The notes: generated from the sequence alone by a model not told the origin. Positions 28,811 through 37,730 are shown, counted from the first letter of the stretch. The stretch is DNA of 64,000 nt from Burkholderia sp. Ax-1719 (GCF_011753055.1 NZ_VWWJ01000013.1:124001-188000), one strand, 5' to 3'. Numbers and translations are program-made.

Positions 28811-29191
28811 TTAAGCGCCGATTGCCTTTTCGTAGGCGGCGGCGTCGATCAGCCCGTCGAGCTTTGCGTCGGCGGCGGGCTTGATCTTGAAGAGCCACGA
28901 TTCATACGGCTCGCTGTTGACTTCGTCCGGGGCGTCGACGAGGTCGGCGTTCGACGCGACGATCTCGCCCGAAACCGGCGCGTAGATGTCCGATGCGGCC
29001 TTGACCGATTCGATCACGGCGATCGCGTCGCCGGCGTTGACCTTGCGGCCCGCTTCCGGCAGTTCCAGGAAGACGATGTCGCCCAGCGCCTGTTGCGCGT
29101 GGTCGGTGATGCCGACGGTCAGGGTGCCGTCGGCTTCGGTGCGGACCCACTCGTGCGATTCGGTGTATTTCAGATCGGCCGGGATGCTCAT
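28811..29191 (-). CDS. gcvH: Glycine cleavage system H protein
   Basis: GcvH (126 residues) is the lipoylated shuttle protein of the glycine cleavage complex. The lipoyl lysine is Lys64 in ESVKAASD. The N-terminal YTESHEWVR and the C-terminal ESWLFKIKP are typical. It sits between gcvT and gcvP in the usual order T-H-P, 81 bases after gcvT. Confidence 0.98.
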   Translation of the reverse strand: MSIPADLKYTESHEWVRTEADGTLTVGITDHAQQALGDIVFLELPEAGRKVNAGDAIAVIESVKAASDIYAPVSGEIVASNADLVDAPDEVNSEPYESWLFKIKPAADAKLDGLIDAAAYEKAIGA

Positions 29192-29272
29192 GGTTGCTCC
29201 AGTGCGTGGTTGCTTATAGGGCTAGAAAAGAGGGAGGCGTGCGCGGCGCGACGGCGCTGGACGCCTGCAAAA

Positions 29273-30391
29273 TCAGGCGACCAGCACCTTGCCATTGCGC
29301 ACGAACGGCAGTTTTACCACGCTTGCGGGAAGGGCCTTGTCACGGATTTGCACCTGCACCAGATCGCCCGGTTGCACGCCCACGGGCACGCGCGCGAAGG
29401 CGATGGATTCCTGCATCGTCGGCGAGAACGTGCCGCTGGTGATCTCGCCTTCGCCGTGCGGAGTCAGCACTTTCTGATGGGCGCGCAGCACGCCGCCGGC
29501 CTTGCCGTTTTCCTTCTGCAGGATCAAGCCGACAAAGGTCGAGCGCGCACCGTTGGCTTCGAGCACGGCGCGGCCAGTGAAGTCGCGCGGCTCTTTCATG
29601 TCGACGGTCCAGGCGAGGCCCGCGTCGAGCGGCGAGACGGCTTCGTCCATGTCCTGGCCGTACAGATTCATGCCCGCTTCGAGGCGCAGCGTATCGCGCG
29701 CGCCCAGACCGCAGGGCGTCACACCCTGGCGCTTGAGCGCATCCCAGAGTTCGCAGACGGCGGCGGCCGGCACGACGATCTCAAAACCGTCTTCGCCGGT
29801 GTAGCCGGTGCGCGCGATCATCAGCTCGCCAAACGGCGTGGCTTCGATCTTCGCGGCGTTGAAGGGCTTGAGGATTTCCGTGGCGCTGCGCGACGAGGGC
29901 GCGACGGCCCAGACTTTTTCGCGCGCGTTCGGGCCTTGCACGGCGACGATCGCCAGATCGCGGCGCGGCGTGATGGTGAGGCCGAAGCCGCCTTCGGCGT
30001 TGAGCTTCTCGAACCAGGCGATGTCTTTTTCGGCCGTGCCCGCGTTGACGACGGTGCGGAAGGTGTCGTCGGCGAAGTAATAGACGATCAGATCGTCGAT
30101 CACGCCGCCTTCCGGGTTGAGCATGCAGCTGTAGAGCGCCTTGCCCGGCGTGGTCAGCTTGGCGACGTTGTTGGCGAGCGCGCGGGAGAAGAACTCGCGC
30201 GCCTTCGCGCCCGAAAAGTCGACCACGCACATGTGCGAGACGTCGAACATGCCGGCGTCGGTGCGCACGGCGCGATGCTCGTCGATCTGCGAGCCGTAGT
30301 TGACGGGCATGTCCCAGCCGCCGAAATCGACCATGCGGGCATTGAGCGCGCGGTGCGTGTCGTTCAGCGGGGTGCGTTTGAGTTCGGTCAT
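29273..30391 (-). CDS. gcvT: Aminomethyltransferase, glycine cleavage T protein
   Basis: GcvT (372 residues) releases ammonia from the H-protein-bound aminomethyl group and forms 5,10-methylene-tetrahydrofolate. MVDFGGWDMPVNYGSQIDEH near the N-terminus and ARTGYTGEDGFEI in the middle are conserved folate-site regions. GAGG stands five bases before ATG 30391. The gene is preceded by a tandem glycine riboswitch and a terminator stem, so its expression should rise with glycine. Confidence 0.98.
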   Translation of the reverse strand: MTELKRTPLNDTHRALNARMVDFGGWDMPVNYGSQIDEHRAVRTDAGMFDVSHMCVVDFSGAKAREFFSRALANNVAKLTTPGKALYSCMLNPEGGVIDDLIVYYFADDTFRTVVNAGTAEKDIAWFEKLNAEGGFGLTITPRRDLAIVAVQGPNAREKVWAVAPSSRSATEILKPFNAAKIEATPFGELMIARTGYTGEDGFEIVVPAAAVCELWDALKRQGVTPCGLGARDTLRLEAGMNLYGQDMDEAVSPLDAGLAWTVDMKEPRDFTGRAVLEANGARSTFVGLILQKENGKAGGVLRAHQKVLTPHGEGEITSGTFSPTMQESIAFARVPVGVQPGDLVQVQIRDKALPASVVKLPFVRNGKVLVA

Positions 30392-30409
30392 GGGGCCTCA
30401 GGCGTCACG

Positions 30410-30474
30410 AAAACGAAAAAGGCCATGCAGGAAACGCCGCCGGCACAATGCCCGTGGTCGTTTCCTGCATGGCC
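30410..30474 (-). terminator. Riboswitch expression platform (leader terminator)
   Basis: GGCCATGCAGGAAACG and CGTTTCCTGCATGGCC form a perfect 16-base-pair stem with a 22-base loop. On the minus strand TTTTT and then TTTT follow. It stands between the second glycine aptamer and gcvT, 20 to 80 bases upstream of the ATG. It should stop transcription unless glycine-bound aptamer RNA prevents it. Confidence 0.85.
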
Positions 30475-30489
30475 CCTCTGTCCTCGATA

Positions 30490-30721
30490 CCTGAGAGATT
30501 GCGTCCGGTAAGACGCGCGCCCCTTCGGTGGGCAGCCTGAACGTCGGGCGTTACGATCCGCCGCTGTTCTACTGCCGCTCTCCAGAGTTACGGACTGATT
30601 GCTTTCTCGCCTGCGGCGATCCAGCGGTCCGGCGCGCACGGTCCTTTTGCCTGAGAGTTTGTGGGTTGCCCCTTCGGCGGCGCCGTTGATGTGTTAAGCA
30701 TCGACGACACGCTCTCCCGAC
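30490..30721 (-). ncRNA. Tandem glycine riboswitch
   Basis: On the minus strand two consecutive aptamers can be read. The first (about 30649-30721) starts GGGAGAGC, has GCCGAAGGGGCAA and closes with CTCTCAGGC. The second (about 30490-30587) starts GGAGAGC, has CACCGAAGGGGC and closes with TCTCAGG. These are the conserved marks of the gcvT glycine riboswitch class. A region of about 60 bases links them. The leader feeds the gcvTHP genes through the terminator at 30410-30474. Confidence 0.93.
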
Positions 30722-30919
30722 GCGCGCAGCGATTGTGCGGGACGCCTCGGGGCTATGTCAATTCGGAAAAATTAGGCGCCGGTCGAGGCGCGAGGCTTGC
30801 GCGCCGTGGCGTGAGGCCCGTGTGGCAAGGCTTGCGCGGCTGGCGGATGGCTCGCCCGGCTGGGCGAAATCGGTCTTGCGCGATCTTGCGATATGACCCG
30901 TTATGCGTTTGGCGGAAGC

Positions 30920-30950
30920 AAAAAAAACGGGCCGCGCAAGGCGACCCGTT
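30920..30950 (-). terminator. Terminator after the lipoprotein gene
   Basis: On the minus strand ACGGGTCGC and GCGGCCCGT form an imperfect stem around a short loop, followed by eight T. It lies 22 bases past the lipoprotein stop. The stretch 30722-30919 holds nothing I can recognise. Confidence 0.75.
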
Positions 30951-30971
30951 CTTCACTCGACGAAAAAAAGC

Positions 30972-31340
30972 TTACTCGCCGATGGCGCGTGCAGCCGTAT
31001 CGAGTTCCTGATTCAGCACGTGCTGCTCGTCGCCGGAAATGCCGCCGCCATGCTGGGCAGCCATGTCGTGCGCTTCGCCGCGGATCGTGTCGAGGCGGTG
31101 ATGCAGCGCGCCGCCTTGGGGCGGCGGGTAGTAGCCCTGATTCACGCGCGCGTCGATGCGGCGGCTCAGATTGTCGATGCGCGCATCGATCTGATGCAGG
31201 CGGTCCACGGCCACCTGGTGCGGATTCGGGCCGGCGGGCGGAGCGGGCTGGTTGACGACGCAGGCGGCGAGCGTCGAGACGAGCGCGCCAGCGGCGACAA
31301 GCTGCGCAATCCGGCGGACATCACGGTTAAAACGGGTCAT
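30972..31340 (-). CDS. Small outer-envelope lipoprotein
   Basis: This 122-residue protein has a lipoprotein signal peptide with lipobox LAAC (acylated Cys27). The mature part is short, with a proline-rich linker and then a helical, charged region (VDRLHQIDARIDNLSRRIDARVNQGYY) that could form a coiled coil. No catalytic motif is visible and I do not recognise a named family. GAGGAT precedes ATG 31340. It appears to be transcribed alone, with its own terminator. Confidence 0.8.
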   Translation of the reverse strand: MTRFNRDVRRIAQLVAAGALVSTLAACVVNQPAPPAGPNPHQVAVDRLHQIDARIDNLSRRIDARVNQGYYPPPQGGALHHRLDTIRGEAHDMAAQHGGGISGDEQHVLNQELDTAARAIGE

Positions 31341-31510
31341 TGCGGCGATCCTCTTTATGGTCGTTGTTGCTCTTTTTGACGTTGTATGTCGGCAAACGTC
31401 CCGCGCTCGCGAGGCGATGACCGCGCATCGCCTCGCAGATGTAACCGTTTGTATGCACCTTTCAGCCGCGTCGGGCGAATGCAAGGAACGTGTCGCGCTT
31501 TTAAAGGCGA

Positions 31511-32560
31511 TCAGGCCGCGCGCGAGAAAGGAATCGTGCGGCCTTCTTCGGCGCTTTGCATCGCCAGTTCGACGATCGTCATCACGTCGATGGCGTCCTG
31601 CGGGCTGACCGGGAACGACTGGCCCTCGCGGATCGCCGCCGCCAGCGCGCGATAGAGATCGGCGTAATTGCCGGCGGCGTTGAGGACTTCGCGCTCGGCT
31701 TCCTGGCCGTTTTCGAGCACTGCGTGCAGGCGACCGGCCTCGTTGCCATCGCCGAAACCGGGCTGGCCGGGGCGCAGGCCCGCCTTCAACTGGTCTTCCT
31801 GCGTATCCAGACCGTTCTTCAGATAGCTGCCGCGCGTGCCGTGAATCGCAAAGCGCGGCGCGTAGGCGGCCAGTGCGCTCGCGTGCAGCACCGCGTCGAG
31901 ACCCTCGTAGCGCAGCACGATATGCGCGTAATCGGGCGCGCTGGCATTGTCGCGGCGCGTGTGCACGAACGCCGTCACCGATTGCGGCGCGCCGAACAGC
32001 GCGAGCGTCTGGTCGATCAGATGCGGCCCGAGATCGTAGAGCAGGCCGCCGCCGCGCGTGGCGTCCTCGCGCCAGCGCTGGCGCACCAGCGGACGGAAGC
32101 GGTCGAAATGCGATTCGTAGTGCGTCACGCGTCCGAGCGCACCATCGGCGATCAGTTGCTTGACGGTGAGGAAGTCGCCATCCCAGCGGCGGTTGTGGAA
32201 GGGCGCGAACACCAGGCCGCGCTGCTTCGCGATGGCCGCGAGCGTGCGCGCCTCCTCGGCGGTGAGCGTGACCGGCTTGTCGACCAGTACGTGCTTGCCG
32301 CGCTCCAGCGTGCGGCGCGCGAGTTCGTAGTGCGTGTCGTTGGGCGTGGCGATCACGACGCATTCGATGGCGTCGAGCGCGAGCAGGGCGTCGATATCGG
32401 GGACGATCGCGGCGTCGGGGTAATCGGCCTGCGCGCGTTCGGCCTGGCTCGTGGCGATGGCGGCAAGCGTGGCTGCGCCGCTGTGGGCGATCACGGGTGC
32501 GTGGAAGGTCTGGCCGGCGAAGCCGTAGCCCATCAGGCCGATTTGCAGCGGTGCAGTCAT
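31511..32560 (-). CDS. Gfo/Idh/MocA family oxidoreductase
   Basis: This 349-residue protein has an N-terminal Rossmann fold (LQIGLMGYGFAGQTFHAP) and the family hallmark DKPVTLTAEEA, whose lysine takes part in catalysis, with HFDRFRP and GPHLIDQTL in the C-terminal domain. Members oxidise or reduce sugars, inositols or related polyols with NAD(P). The form resembles the YdgJ/YhhX-like subgroup. The substrate cannot be told, and no sugar pathway genes are adjacent. Confidence 0.9.
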   Translation of the reverse strand: MTAPLQIGLMGYGFAGQTFHAPVIAHSGAATLAAIATSQAERAQADYPDAAIVPDIDALLALDAIECVVIATPNDTHYELARRTLERGKHVLVDKPVTLTAEEARTLAAIAKQRGLVFAPFHNRRWDGDFLTVKQLIADGALGRVTHYESHFDRFRPLVRQRWREDATRGGGLLYDLGPHLIDQTLALFGAPQSVTAFVHTRRDNASAPDYAHIVLRYEGLDAVLHASALAAYAPRFAIHGTRGSYLKNGLDTQEDQLKAGLRPGQPGFGDGNEAGRLHAVLENGQEAEREVLNAAGNYADLYRALAAAIREGQSFPVSPQDAIDVMTIVELAMQSAEEGRTIPFSRAA

Positions 32561-32927
32561 GAAGCGCGTCCTCTTTCCAGCAGGTTATGCAGCATGTCCG
32601 GCGACGGCGCGGGTAGCGACGCCGCAGGGGAGGGAACTGGCTATTTTGGCACGCACGACGCCCCGCGTGGCAGGGCGCGAGGGACAGATGCGAGGTGAGC
32701 GCGGTGGGGAGTTGACCGTTAGCGGGGCGACATCGGCAAGACGGCGCAGCGTGTTAACATCGCACCTCTCGCGCGAGAGGCGCGTGCGCGCCATCTATGT
32801 TCTACAGGCAGCGCCTGACTCTCGCCCGCGCGGCTCGCCGCGCTTCGCCGTCCAGCGGCTCGGAGCGCGTGTCACGCAAGCTCGCGCCTCCCAGCCGTAT
32901 CACCCGTTTTTCCACATCCAGGCAACG

Positions 32928-35018
32928 ATGTCCGCAGGTCTGAATCCCGCCCAAAACGAAGCGGTGCGCTATCTCGACGGTCCCTGTCTCGTGCTCGCAG
33001 GCGCGGGCAGCGGCAAGACGCGCGTTATCACGCAGAAGATCGCCCACCTGATCGAAGCGAAAGGCTTCGAGCCGCGCCATATCGCGGCCGTCACCTTCAC
33101 CAACAAGGCCGCCGCCGAAATGCGCGAGCGCGTGGGCAAGCTGCTCGAAGGCAAGACGCTTACAACGCCTGGCAAGGAAGGCCGCAAGGTGCCCGCGCAC
33201 CAGCTCACGGTCTGTACGTTCCACTCGCTGGGCGTGCAGATCCTGCGTCAGGAAGCCGAGCATCTGGGACTCAAGCCCCAGTTCTCGATTATGGATTCGG
33301 ACGACTGCTTCTCCATGATCCAGGAGCAGGTGGGATCGACGGACAAGGGCTTTATCCGCAAGATCCAGTCGATTATTTCGCTGTGGAAGAACGGCCTGGT
33401 GATGCCGGAAGAGGCGCTGGCCACGGCCTCGAACGAGGACGAGCACCAGGCCGCCATCGTCTACCGCAACTACATGGCGACGCTGCACGCCTACCAGGCG
33501 GTGGATTTCGACGATCTGATCCGCCTGCCCGCCGAGCTGTTCGCGAAGAACGAACAGGTGCGCGAGCGCTGGCAGAACAAGCTGCGCTACCTGCTGGTGG
33601 ACGAATACCAGGACACCAACACCTGCCAGTACGAGCTGCTCAAGCTGCTGGCGGGCCCGCGCGCGGCGTTCACGGCGGTGGGCGACGACGACCAGGCGAT
33701 CTACGGCTGGCGCGGCGCGACCATCGAGAACCTGGCGCAGCTCGGCAAGGACTACCCGAAGCTGCACGTCATCAAGCTGGAGCAGAACTACCGCTCGACA
33801 GTGCGCATTCTGACGGCGGCGAACAATGTGATCGCCAATAACCCGAAGCTGTTCGAGAAGAAGCTCTGGTCCGAGCACGGCATGGGCGACACCATCACCG
33901 TCACGCCCTGCAACGACGAAGAGCACGAAGCCGAATCGGTGGTGTTTCGCCTGTCGGCGCACAAGTTCGAGCGCCGCGCGCAGTTTCGCGACTACGCAAT
34001 TCTGTATCGCGGCAACTTCCAGGCGCGCATCTTCGAACAGGTGCTGCGCCGCGAGCGCATTCCCTATGTGCTGTCGGGCGGCCAGTCGTTCTTCGATAAA
34101 GCCGAAATTAAGGATATCTGTGCGTATCTGCGCCTGATCGCCAACCACGACGACGATCCCGCGTTCATCCGCGCGATCACCACGCCGCGCCGTGGCGTGG
34201 GTAACACGACGCTCGAAGCGCTGGGTTCGTTCGCGGGCCAGGCCAAGGTGTCGCTGTTCGAGGCGGTGTATATGGGCGGCATCGAGGCGCGGCTCTCGGC
34301 GCGCCAGGTCGAGCCGATGCGCGTGTTCTGCGACTTCATGCAGCGTCTGGCCGAGCGCGCGCTCAAGGAACCGGCGACGGTGGTGCTCGACGACCTGATG
34401 GACGCGATCCACTACGAGGCATATCTGTACGACGCCTTCGACGAGCGCCAGGCGCAGTCGAAATGGCAGAACGTGCTGGAATTCCTGGAGTGGCTCAAGC
34501 GCAAGGGCACCAAGCCGGAACAGGAAATCGGCGAAGACAGCGAGGCCACGGGTTACGACAACACCGACGGTCTCGCCGATACCGGCAAGAACCTGATGGG
34601 CTTGATCCAGACGGTCGCGCTGATGTCGATGCTCGAAGGCAAGGAAGAGGATCCGGATGCGGTGCGGCTTTCAACGGTGCACGCGTCGAAGGGGCTGGAG
34701 TATCCGCACGTGTTCCTGGTGGGCGTCGAGGAAGGCATCATGCCGCACCGCGGCGGCTCGGAAGACGATGTCATCGACGACTCGCGCATCGAGGAAGAGC
34801 GCCGCCTGATGTACGTGGCGATCACGCGCGCGCAACGCAGCCTGCATCTGAACTGGTGCAAGAAGCGCAAGCGGGCGCGCGAGACGGTGGTGTGCGAGGC
34901 GTCGCGCTTCATTCCTGAGATGGAGTTGGACGAAGCGCCGCCGCCCACGCCTGAAGAAGCGCCGATGTCGCCGAAAGATCGGCTCGCGAGCTTGAAGGCG
35001 CTGTTGCAGAAGGGTTGA
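32928..35018 (+). CDS. rep: ATP-dependent DNA helicase Rep
   Basis: Rep (696 residues) is a 3'-5' superfamily 1 helicase that clears protein blocks ahead of replication forks. The opening MSAGLNPAQNEAVRYLDGP leads into the P-loop AGAGSGKT at residues 24-31. The Walker B motif reads LLVDEYQDTN, and GDDDQAIYGWRGA, QNYRST and TVHASKGLEYPHVF are motifs III to V. I start at ATG 32928, where the homology starts; the long open frame upstream from 32559 lies over the promoter. UvrD is the nearest alternative, but the length and YLDGPCLVLAGAGSGKT opening favour Rep. Confidence 0.92.
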   Translation: MSAGLNPAQNEAVRYLDGPCLVLAGAGSGKTRVITQKIAHLIEAKGFEPRHIAAVTFTNKAAAEMRERVGKLLEGKTLTTPGKEGRKVPAHQLTVCTFHSLGVQILRQEAEHLGLKPQFSIMDSDDCFSMIQEQVGSTDKGFIRKIQSIISLWKNGLVMPEEALATASNEDEHQAAIVYRNYMATLHAYQAVDFDDLIRLPAELFAKNEQVRERWQNKLRYLLVDEYQDTNTCQYELLKLLAGPRAAFTAVGDDDQAIYGWRGATIENLAQLGKDYPKLHVIKLEQNYRSTVRILTAANNVIANNPKLFEKKLWSEHGMGDTITVTPCNDEEHEAESVVFRLSAHKFERRAQFRDYAILYRGNFQARIFEQVLRRERIPYVLSGGQSFFDKAEIKDICAYLRLIANHDDDPAFIRAITTPRRGVGNTTLEALGSFAGQAKVSLFEAVYMGGIEARLSARQVEPMRVFCDFMQRLAERALKEPATVVLDDLMDAIHYEAYLYDAFDERQAQSKWQNVLEFLEWLKRKGTKPEQEIGEDSEATGYDNTDGLADTGKNLMGLIQTVALMSMLEGKEEDPDAVRLSTVHASKGLEYPHVFLVGVEEGIMPHRGGSEDDVIDDSRIEEERRLMYVAITRAQRSLHLNWCKKRKRARETVVCEASRFIPEMELDEAPPPTPEEAPMSPKDRLASLKALLQKG

Positions 35019-35066
35019 GGGTTACGCTCGACTGCGTGCGCTTGCTATGTTCGCGTATGAAATGAG

Positions 35067-35104
35067 AAGGGCCGCATCGGTTGATCGATGCGGCCCTTTG
35101 TTTT
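35067..35104. terminator. Bidirectional terminator between rep and the cytochrome gene
   Basis: AAGGGCCGCATCG pairs perfectly with CGATGCGGCCCTT around a six-base loop. T-rich sequence follows on the plus side (TTTGTTTT). It serves rep and the convergent cytochrome c gene. Confidence 0.9.
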
Positions 35105-35122
35105 GGCAGGACGGCTGGCGGG

Positions 35123-36034
35123 CTACTTCGCTGCGCTCACCATGTAGTCGACGGCGGCTTTGACGTCGGCGTCGGAGGCATTGGAGCCGCCCTTCGCGGG
35201 CATCTGGCCCTTGCCGTGGAGCGCGTAGTTGTAGATCGTGTCCATCGGATCCTTCAGGCGCGGCGCCCAGTCGGCCTTGTTGCCGAACTTCGGCGCGCCC
35301 AGCACACCCGCCGCGTGGCACGCCTGGCAGACCTGCGTGTAGAGCGCCTTGCCGGCCTGCGAGGCGTCCGCGCTTTGATCGGCGCCGCCAGCCGGAGCCG
35401 AGCCGGCTTGCGGGATCGCGGCGATGGCTGCTGCTGCGGCGGTTGCCTGGGCTGCGTTGGCATCGGCACCCGAAGCGCCTGAGGCGGGTGCTGCGGCCGC
35501 CGCACCTGAGGCGGCATTGGCCGCGCCCGGCGCAGGCTTGGGCGGATCCTGGAAGTTCGCGCCGCCGTGGTTCGCCATATAGGCGACGGCGAGGCCGATT
35601 TCGTAGTCGGAGTAATCGTCGGGACTCGTGCCACCGCGCGCGGGCATCGCGCCCTTGCCGGACAGGGCCGTGTGCCAGAGCGTGTCGTAGCCCTGGGCGA
35701 TGCGCGGCGCCCAGTCGCCCGCATTGCCGAACTTCGGCGCGCCAGCCGCGCCGCTCGCGTGACACGCCGAGCAGACCGCCTGGTAGACCTGCTCGCCGGT
35801 CTTGTAGACGCGCGGCGCGTTGGCGTCGCGAATCGACACCTGCGCGATTGGCGCGATGCGTTCGGTGATCTGCTGGGTGGAAAGCTCGTCCGTGCCCGCA
35901 CCGGTCCGCGTCGTGTTGTCGACGTAGTAGGCGAGCAGAATGATGATGACGATGGGGACGGCAAACCCGGCAACGACAGCGGCGATCAGCTGGCCGGGGG
36001 TTTTGATCGGGGCTCCGTGGGGTGCTTCGCTCAT
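35123..36034 (-). CDS. Membrane-anchored dihaem cytochrome c
   Basis: This 303-residue protein has one membrane helix near the N-terminus (about residues 17-37), then two cytochrome c5-like domains with haem motifs C88-SA-CH92 and C236-QA-CH240. Both domains share the pattern AGAPKFGNxxDWAPR and an MPARGG/MPAKGG sixth-ligand methionine, so they look like an internal duplication. A 60-residue Ala/Pro/Gly-rich linker joins them. It should carry electrons at the periplasmic face, for example to a terminal oxidase, though the partner is not shown here. Confidence 0.9.
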   Translation of the reverse strand: MSEAPHGAPIKTPGQLIAAVVAGFAVPIVIIILLAYYVDNTTRTGAGTDELSTQQITERIAPIAQVSIRDANAPRVYKTGEQVYQAVCSACHASGAAGAPKFGNAGDWAPRIAQGYDTLWHTALSGKGAMPARGGTSPDDYSDYEIGLAVAYMANHGGANFQDPPKPAPGAANAASGAAAAAPASGASGADANAAQATAAAAAIAAIPQAGSAPAGGADQSADASQAGKALYTQVCQACHAAGVLGAPKFGNKADWAPRLKDPMDTIYNYALHGKGQMPAKGGSNASDADVKAAVDYMVSAAK

Positions 36035-36247
36035 GCTTGTCTCGTCTCCCGTTGGTTTTTTGGTGAGCGGTACAGCAGGACGGCATTAGCCTTGCGATTG
36101 AGCAAACAGGGACGATTATAGACGCAAGGTTTCGCGGCCGGTTGTGGTGAGGGTGGGGTGTTCAGCGGGCGTTTACCCGGAGCCAGCGGGTTATATGCGC
36201 AGTCCGGCCCCGTTTGTGCGGCGCGTTTCCCGCCAGGCCCCGTGCGG

Positions 36248-36276
36248 TGGACGGTTTAACTGAAACCGGGTATTCT
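36248..36276 (+). promoter_or_regulatory. Possible sigma-70 promoter of tRNA-Arg
   Basis: TGGACG (36248-36253) and TATTCT (36271-36276) are 17 bases apart. They lie about 67 bases upstream of the mature tRNA, so a leader would need processing. Only moderate matches to consensus. Confidence 0.4.
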
Positions 36277-36342
36277 CTCGGTCTCTTCGACGCTGCTGTC
36301 CGCCCGTATTCTTCGGTTTGGTCGCAGCGCTCAAATGGCAAC

Positions 36343-36418
36343 GCGCCCGTAGCTCAATGGATAGAGTACTGCCCTCCGAAGGCAGGGGTTGCTGGTTCGA
36401 TCCCAGCCGGGCGCGCCA
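36343..36418 (+). tRNA. tRNA-Arg (anticodon CCG)
   Basis: A complete 76-base cloverleaf: acceptor GCGCCCG/CGGGCGC, D-arm AGCTCAATGGATAGAGTA, anticodon stem CTGCC/GGCAG with loop CTCCGAA and anticodon CCG at 36376-36378, the T-arm with GGTTCGATCC, and an encoded CCA at 36416-36418. It reads arginine codon CGG. It stands alone, 400 bases upstream of the glycan cluster. The stretch 36419-36819 holds nothing I can identify. Confidence 0.97.
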
Positions 36419-36819
36419 AGATCTGCATCAACTTTTCCCCAGTGATTTTCGACGCGGACTCAAAAGTCCACGCGCGCTCATGCGGCTCCAGCATTGCTGC
36501 GTCAATCTTTAGACTGAGCATGGCCCCCTGCCGGGATAGAAGACAGAAAGCGCTTCTTTCCGCCGTCTAAGTATCCGCAAGCTCAAGCCCCCGTACTCCG
36601 CCAAACGTCCGCCCGACGTGCAGTTGCGCCCGGGCAGCATGGCCGCAAGCAGCAAATTGGAGGGTGTTTTCGCGCCATCTCTGCGATTCGATCCAAAGCG
36701 CCTGCCTGCATAATCCTCCCACGGAATTCTTGCGCCATCTGGGCCTACGGCCACCTTGCCGCAGCCTTAACGGCGCCAGACACGTTACGCGTGTCTCGTC
36801 CTTTCCCCGGGTTTCTAAC

Positions 36820-37476
36820 GTGACACGCAAACTTTTCATATACGGTGCTGGCGGCTTCGGCAAGGAAGTCATGGACGTCGCCCGGCGACAGAACACCGCC
36901 ACGAAGGCTTGGACGGACATCTGCTTCGTCGATGATATTTGCGCGGAGCGCGTGCGTCACGGCGCGAGTGTGCTGCGCTTTGACGAGGTCGCTGAACAAC
37001 TGGATCAGTGTGACTTCGTGATCGCGGTTGGCGAACCTGCCGGGCGCGAAAAGCTGGCCGCCAAACTGCGCGAGCATGGTGCCCGTCTTGGGCGTGTCAT
37101 TGACACCAGCTCGATTGTCGCCGACAGCGCGCAAATCGGTGAGGGCGTGATCGTCACGCCGTTTTGCTCGATTTCCAGCGATGCCGTGCTCGGTGACCAT
37201 ACCTGTGTGAACACGATGGCGATCGTCGGCCACGATGTGCAGGTCGGCGAATACACCGTGATCTCGTCGATGGTAAATCTGGGTGGCGCGAGCGTGATCG
37301 GCAGTGGCAGTTACATCGGTATGGGCGCGCTCATCAAGGAAGGCGTGCGCATCGGCTCGAATACGATTATTGGCATGGGCTCGGTCGTGTACGGCGACAT
37401 TCCAGACGACGTGATCGCGCTCGGTAATCCCGCGCGCGTGGCACGTCCCAACACCGACCGCAAGGTCTTCAAGTGA
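36820..37476 (+). CDS. NeuD/PglD/VioB-type sugar acyltransferase
   Basis: This 218-residue protein combines an N-terminal Rossmann-like domain (KLFIYGAGGFGKEVMD) with a C-terminal left-handed beta helix of hexapeptide repeats (about residues 100-200). A histidine in AIVGHDVQVGEY matches the catalytic base of PglD. The family N-acylates nucleotide-linked 4-amino sugars, and VioB is a member that acts on dTDP-4-amino-4,6-dideoxyglucose. I start at GTG 36820, since the frame from 36664 covers noncoding sequence; no strong ribosome binding site is visible. It heads the operon and its stop codon nearly touches the acyl carrier gene, which hints that its donor could be acyl-ACP instead of acetyl-CoA. 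Confidence 0.82.
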   Translation: MTRKLFIYGAGGFGKEVMDVARRQNTATKAWTDICFVDDICAERVRHGASVLRFDEVAEQLDQCDFVIAVGEPAGREKLAAKLREHGARLGRVIDTSSIVADSAQIGEGVIVTPFCSISSDAVLGDHTCVNTMAIVGHDVQVGEYTVISSMVNLGGASVIGSGSYIGMGALIKEGVRIGSNTIIGMGSVVYGDIPDDVIALGNPARVARPNTDRKVFK

Positions 37477-37490
37477 AATTGGTAACCAAC

Positions 37491-37730
37491 ATGACTAACA
37501 AGGCAACGTACGACAAGGTGTTTATGGACTGCTTCGCGGTCCCGCAGGACGCACTGAACGATCAATTCGTCTATCAGTGCGTGCCAGCGTGGGATTCGGT
37601 CGGCCACATGGGCATGATTGCGGCGCTCGAAGACGCTTTCGGCATCATGATGGAGACCGAGGACATCATTGAATTCGGCTCATACACCATCGGCATCGAC
37701 AAACTCAAGAAGTACGGCGTCGAAGTATGA
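37491..37730 (+). CDS. Acyl carrier protein
   Basis: This 79-residue acidic protein matches stand-alone acyl carrier proteins of surface-glycan loci. The phosphopantetheine serine is Ser36 in WDSVGHMGMIAALEDAF. The N-terminus MTNKATYDKVF fits the subgroup. GTG 37473 is an alternative start that overlaps the stop of the upstream gene and has AAGG in front; the choice is uncertain by six residues. The downstream AMP ligase starts inside its stop codon (ATGA overlap), implying coupled expression of carrier and loading enzyme. Confidence 0.9.
   Translation: MTNKATYDKVFMDCFAVPQDALNDQFVYQCVPAWDSVGHMGMIAALEDAFGIMMETEDIIEFGSYTIGIDKLKKYGVEV

Noticed and set aside
36664..36819. N-terminal extension of the NeuD-like gene
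   Set aside because: The 52 upstream codons show no family resemblance; the Rossmann fold begins directly after GTG 36820.
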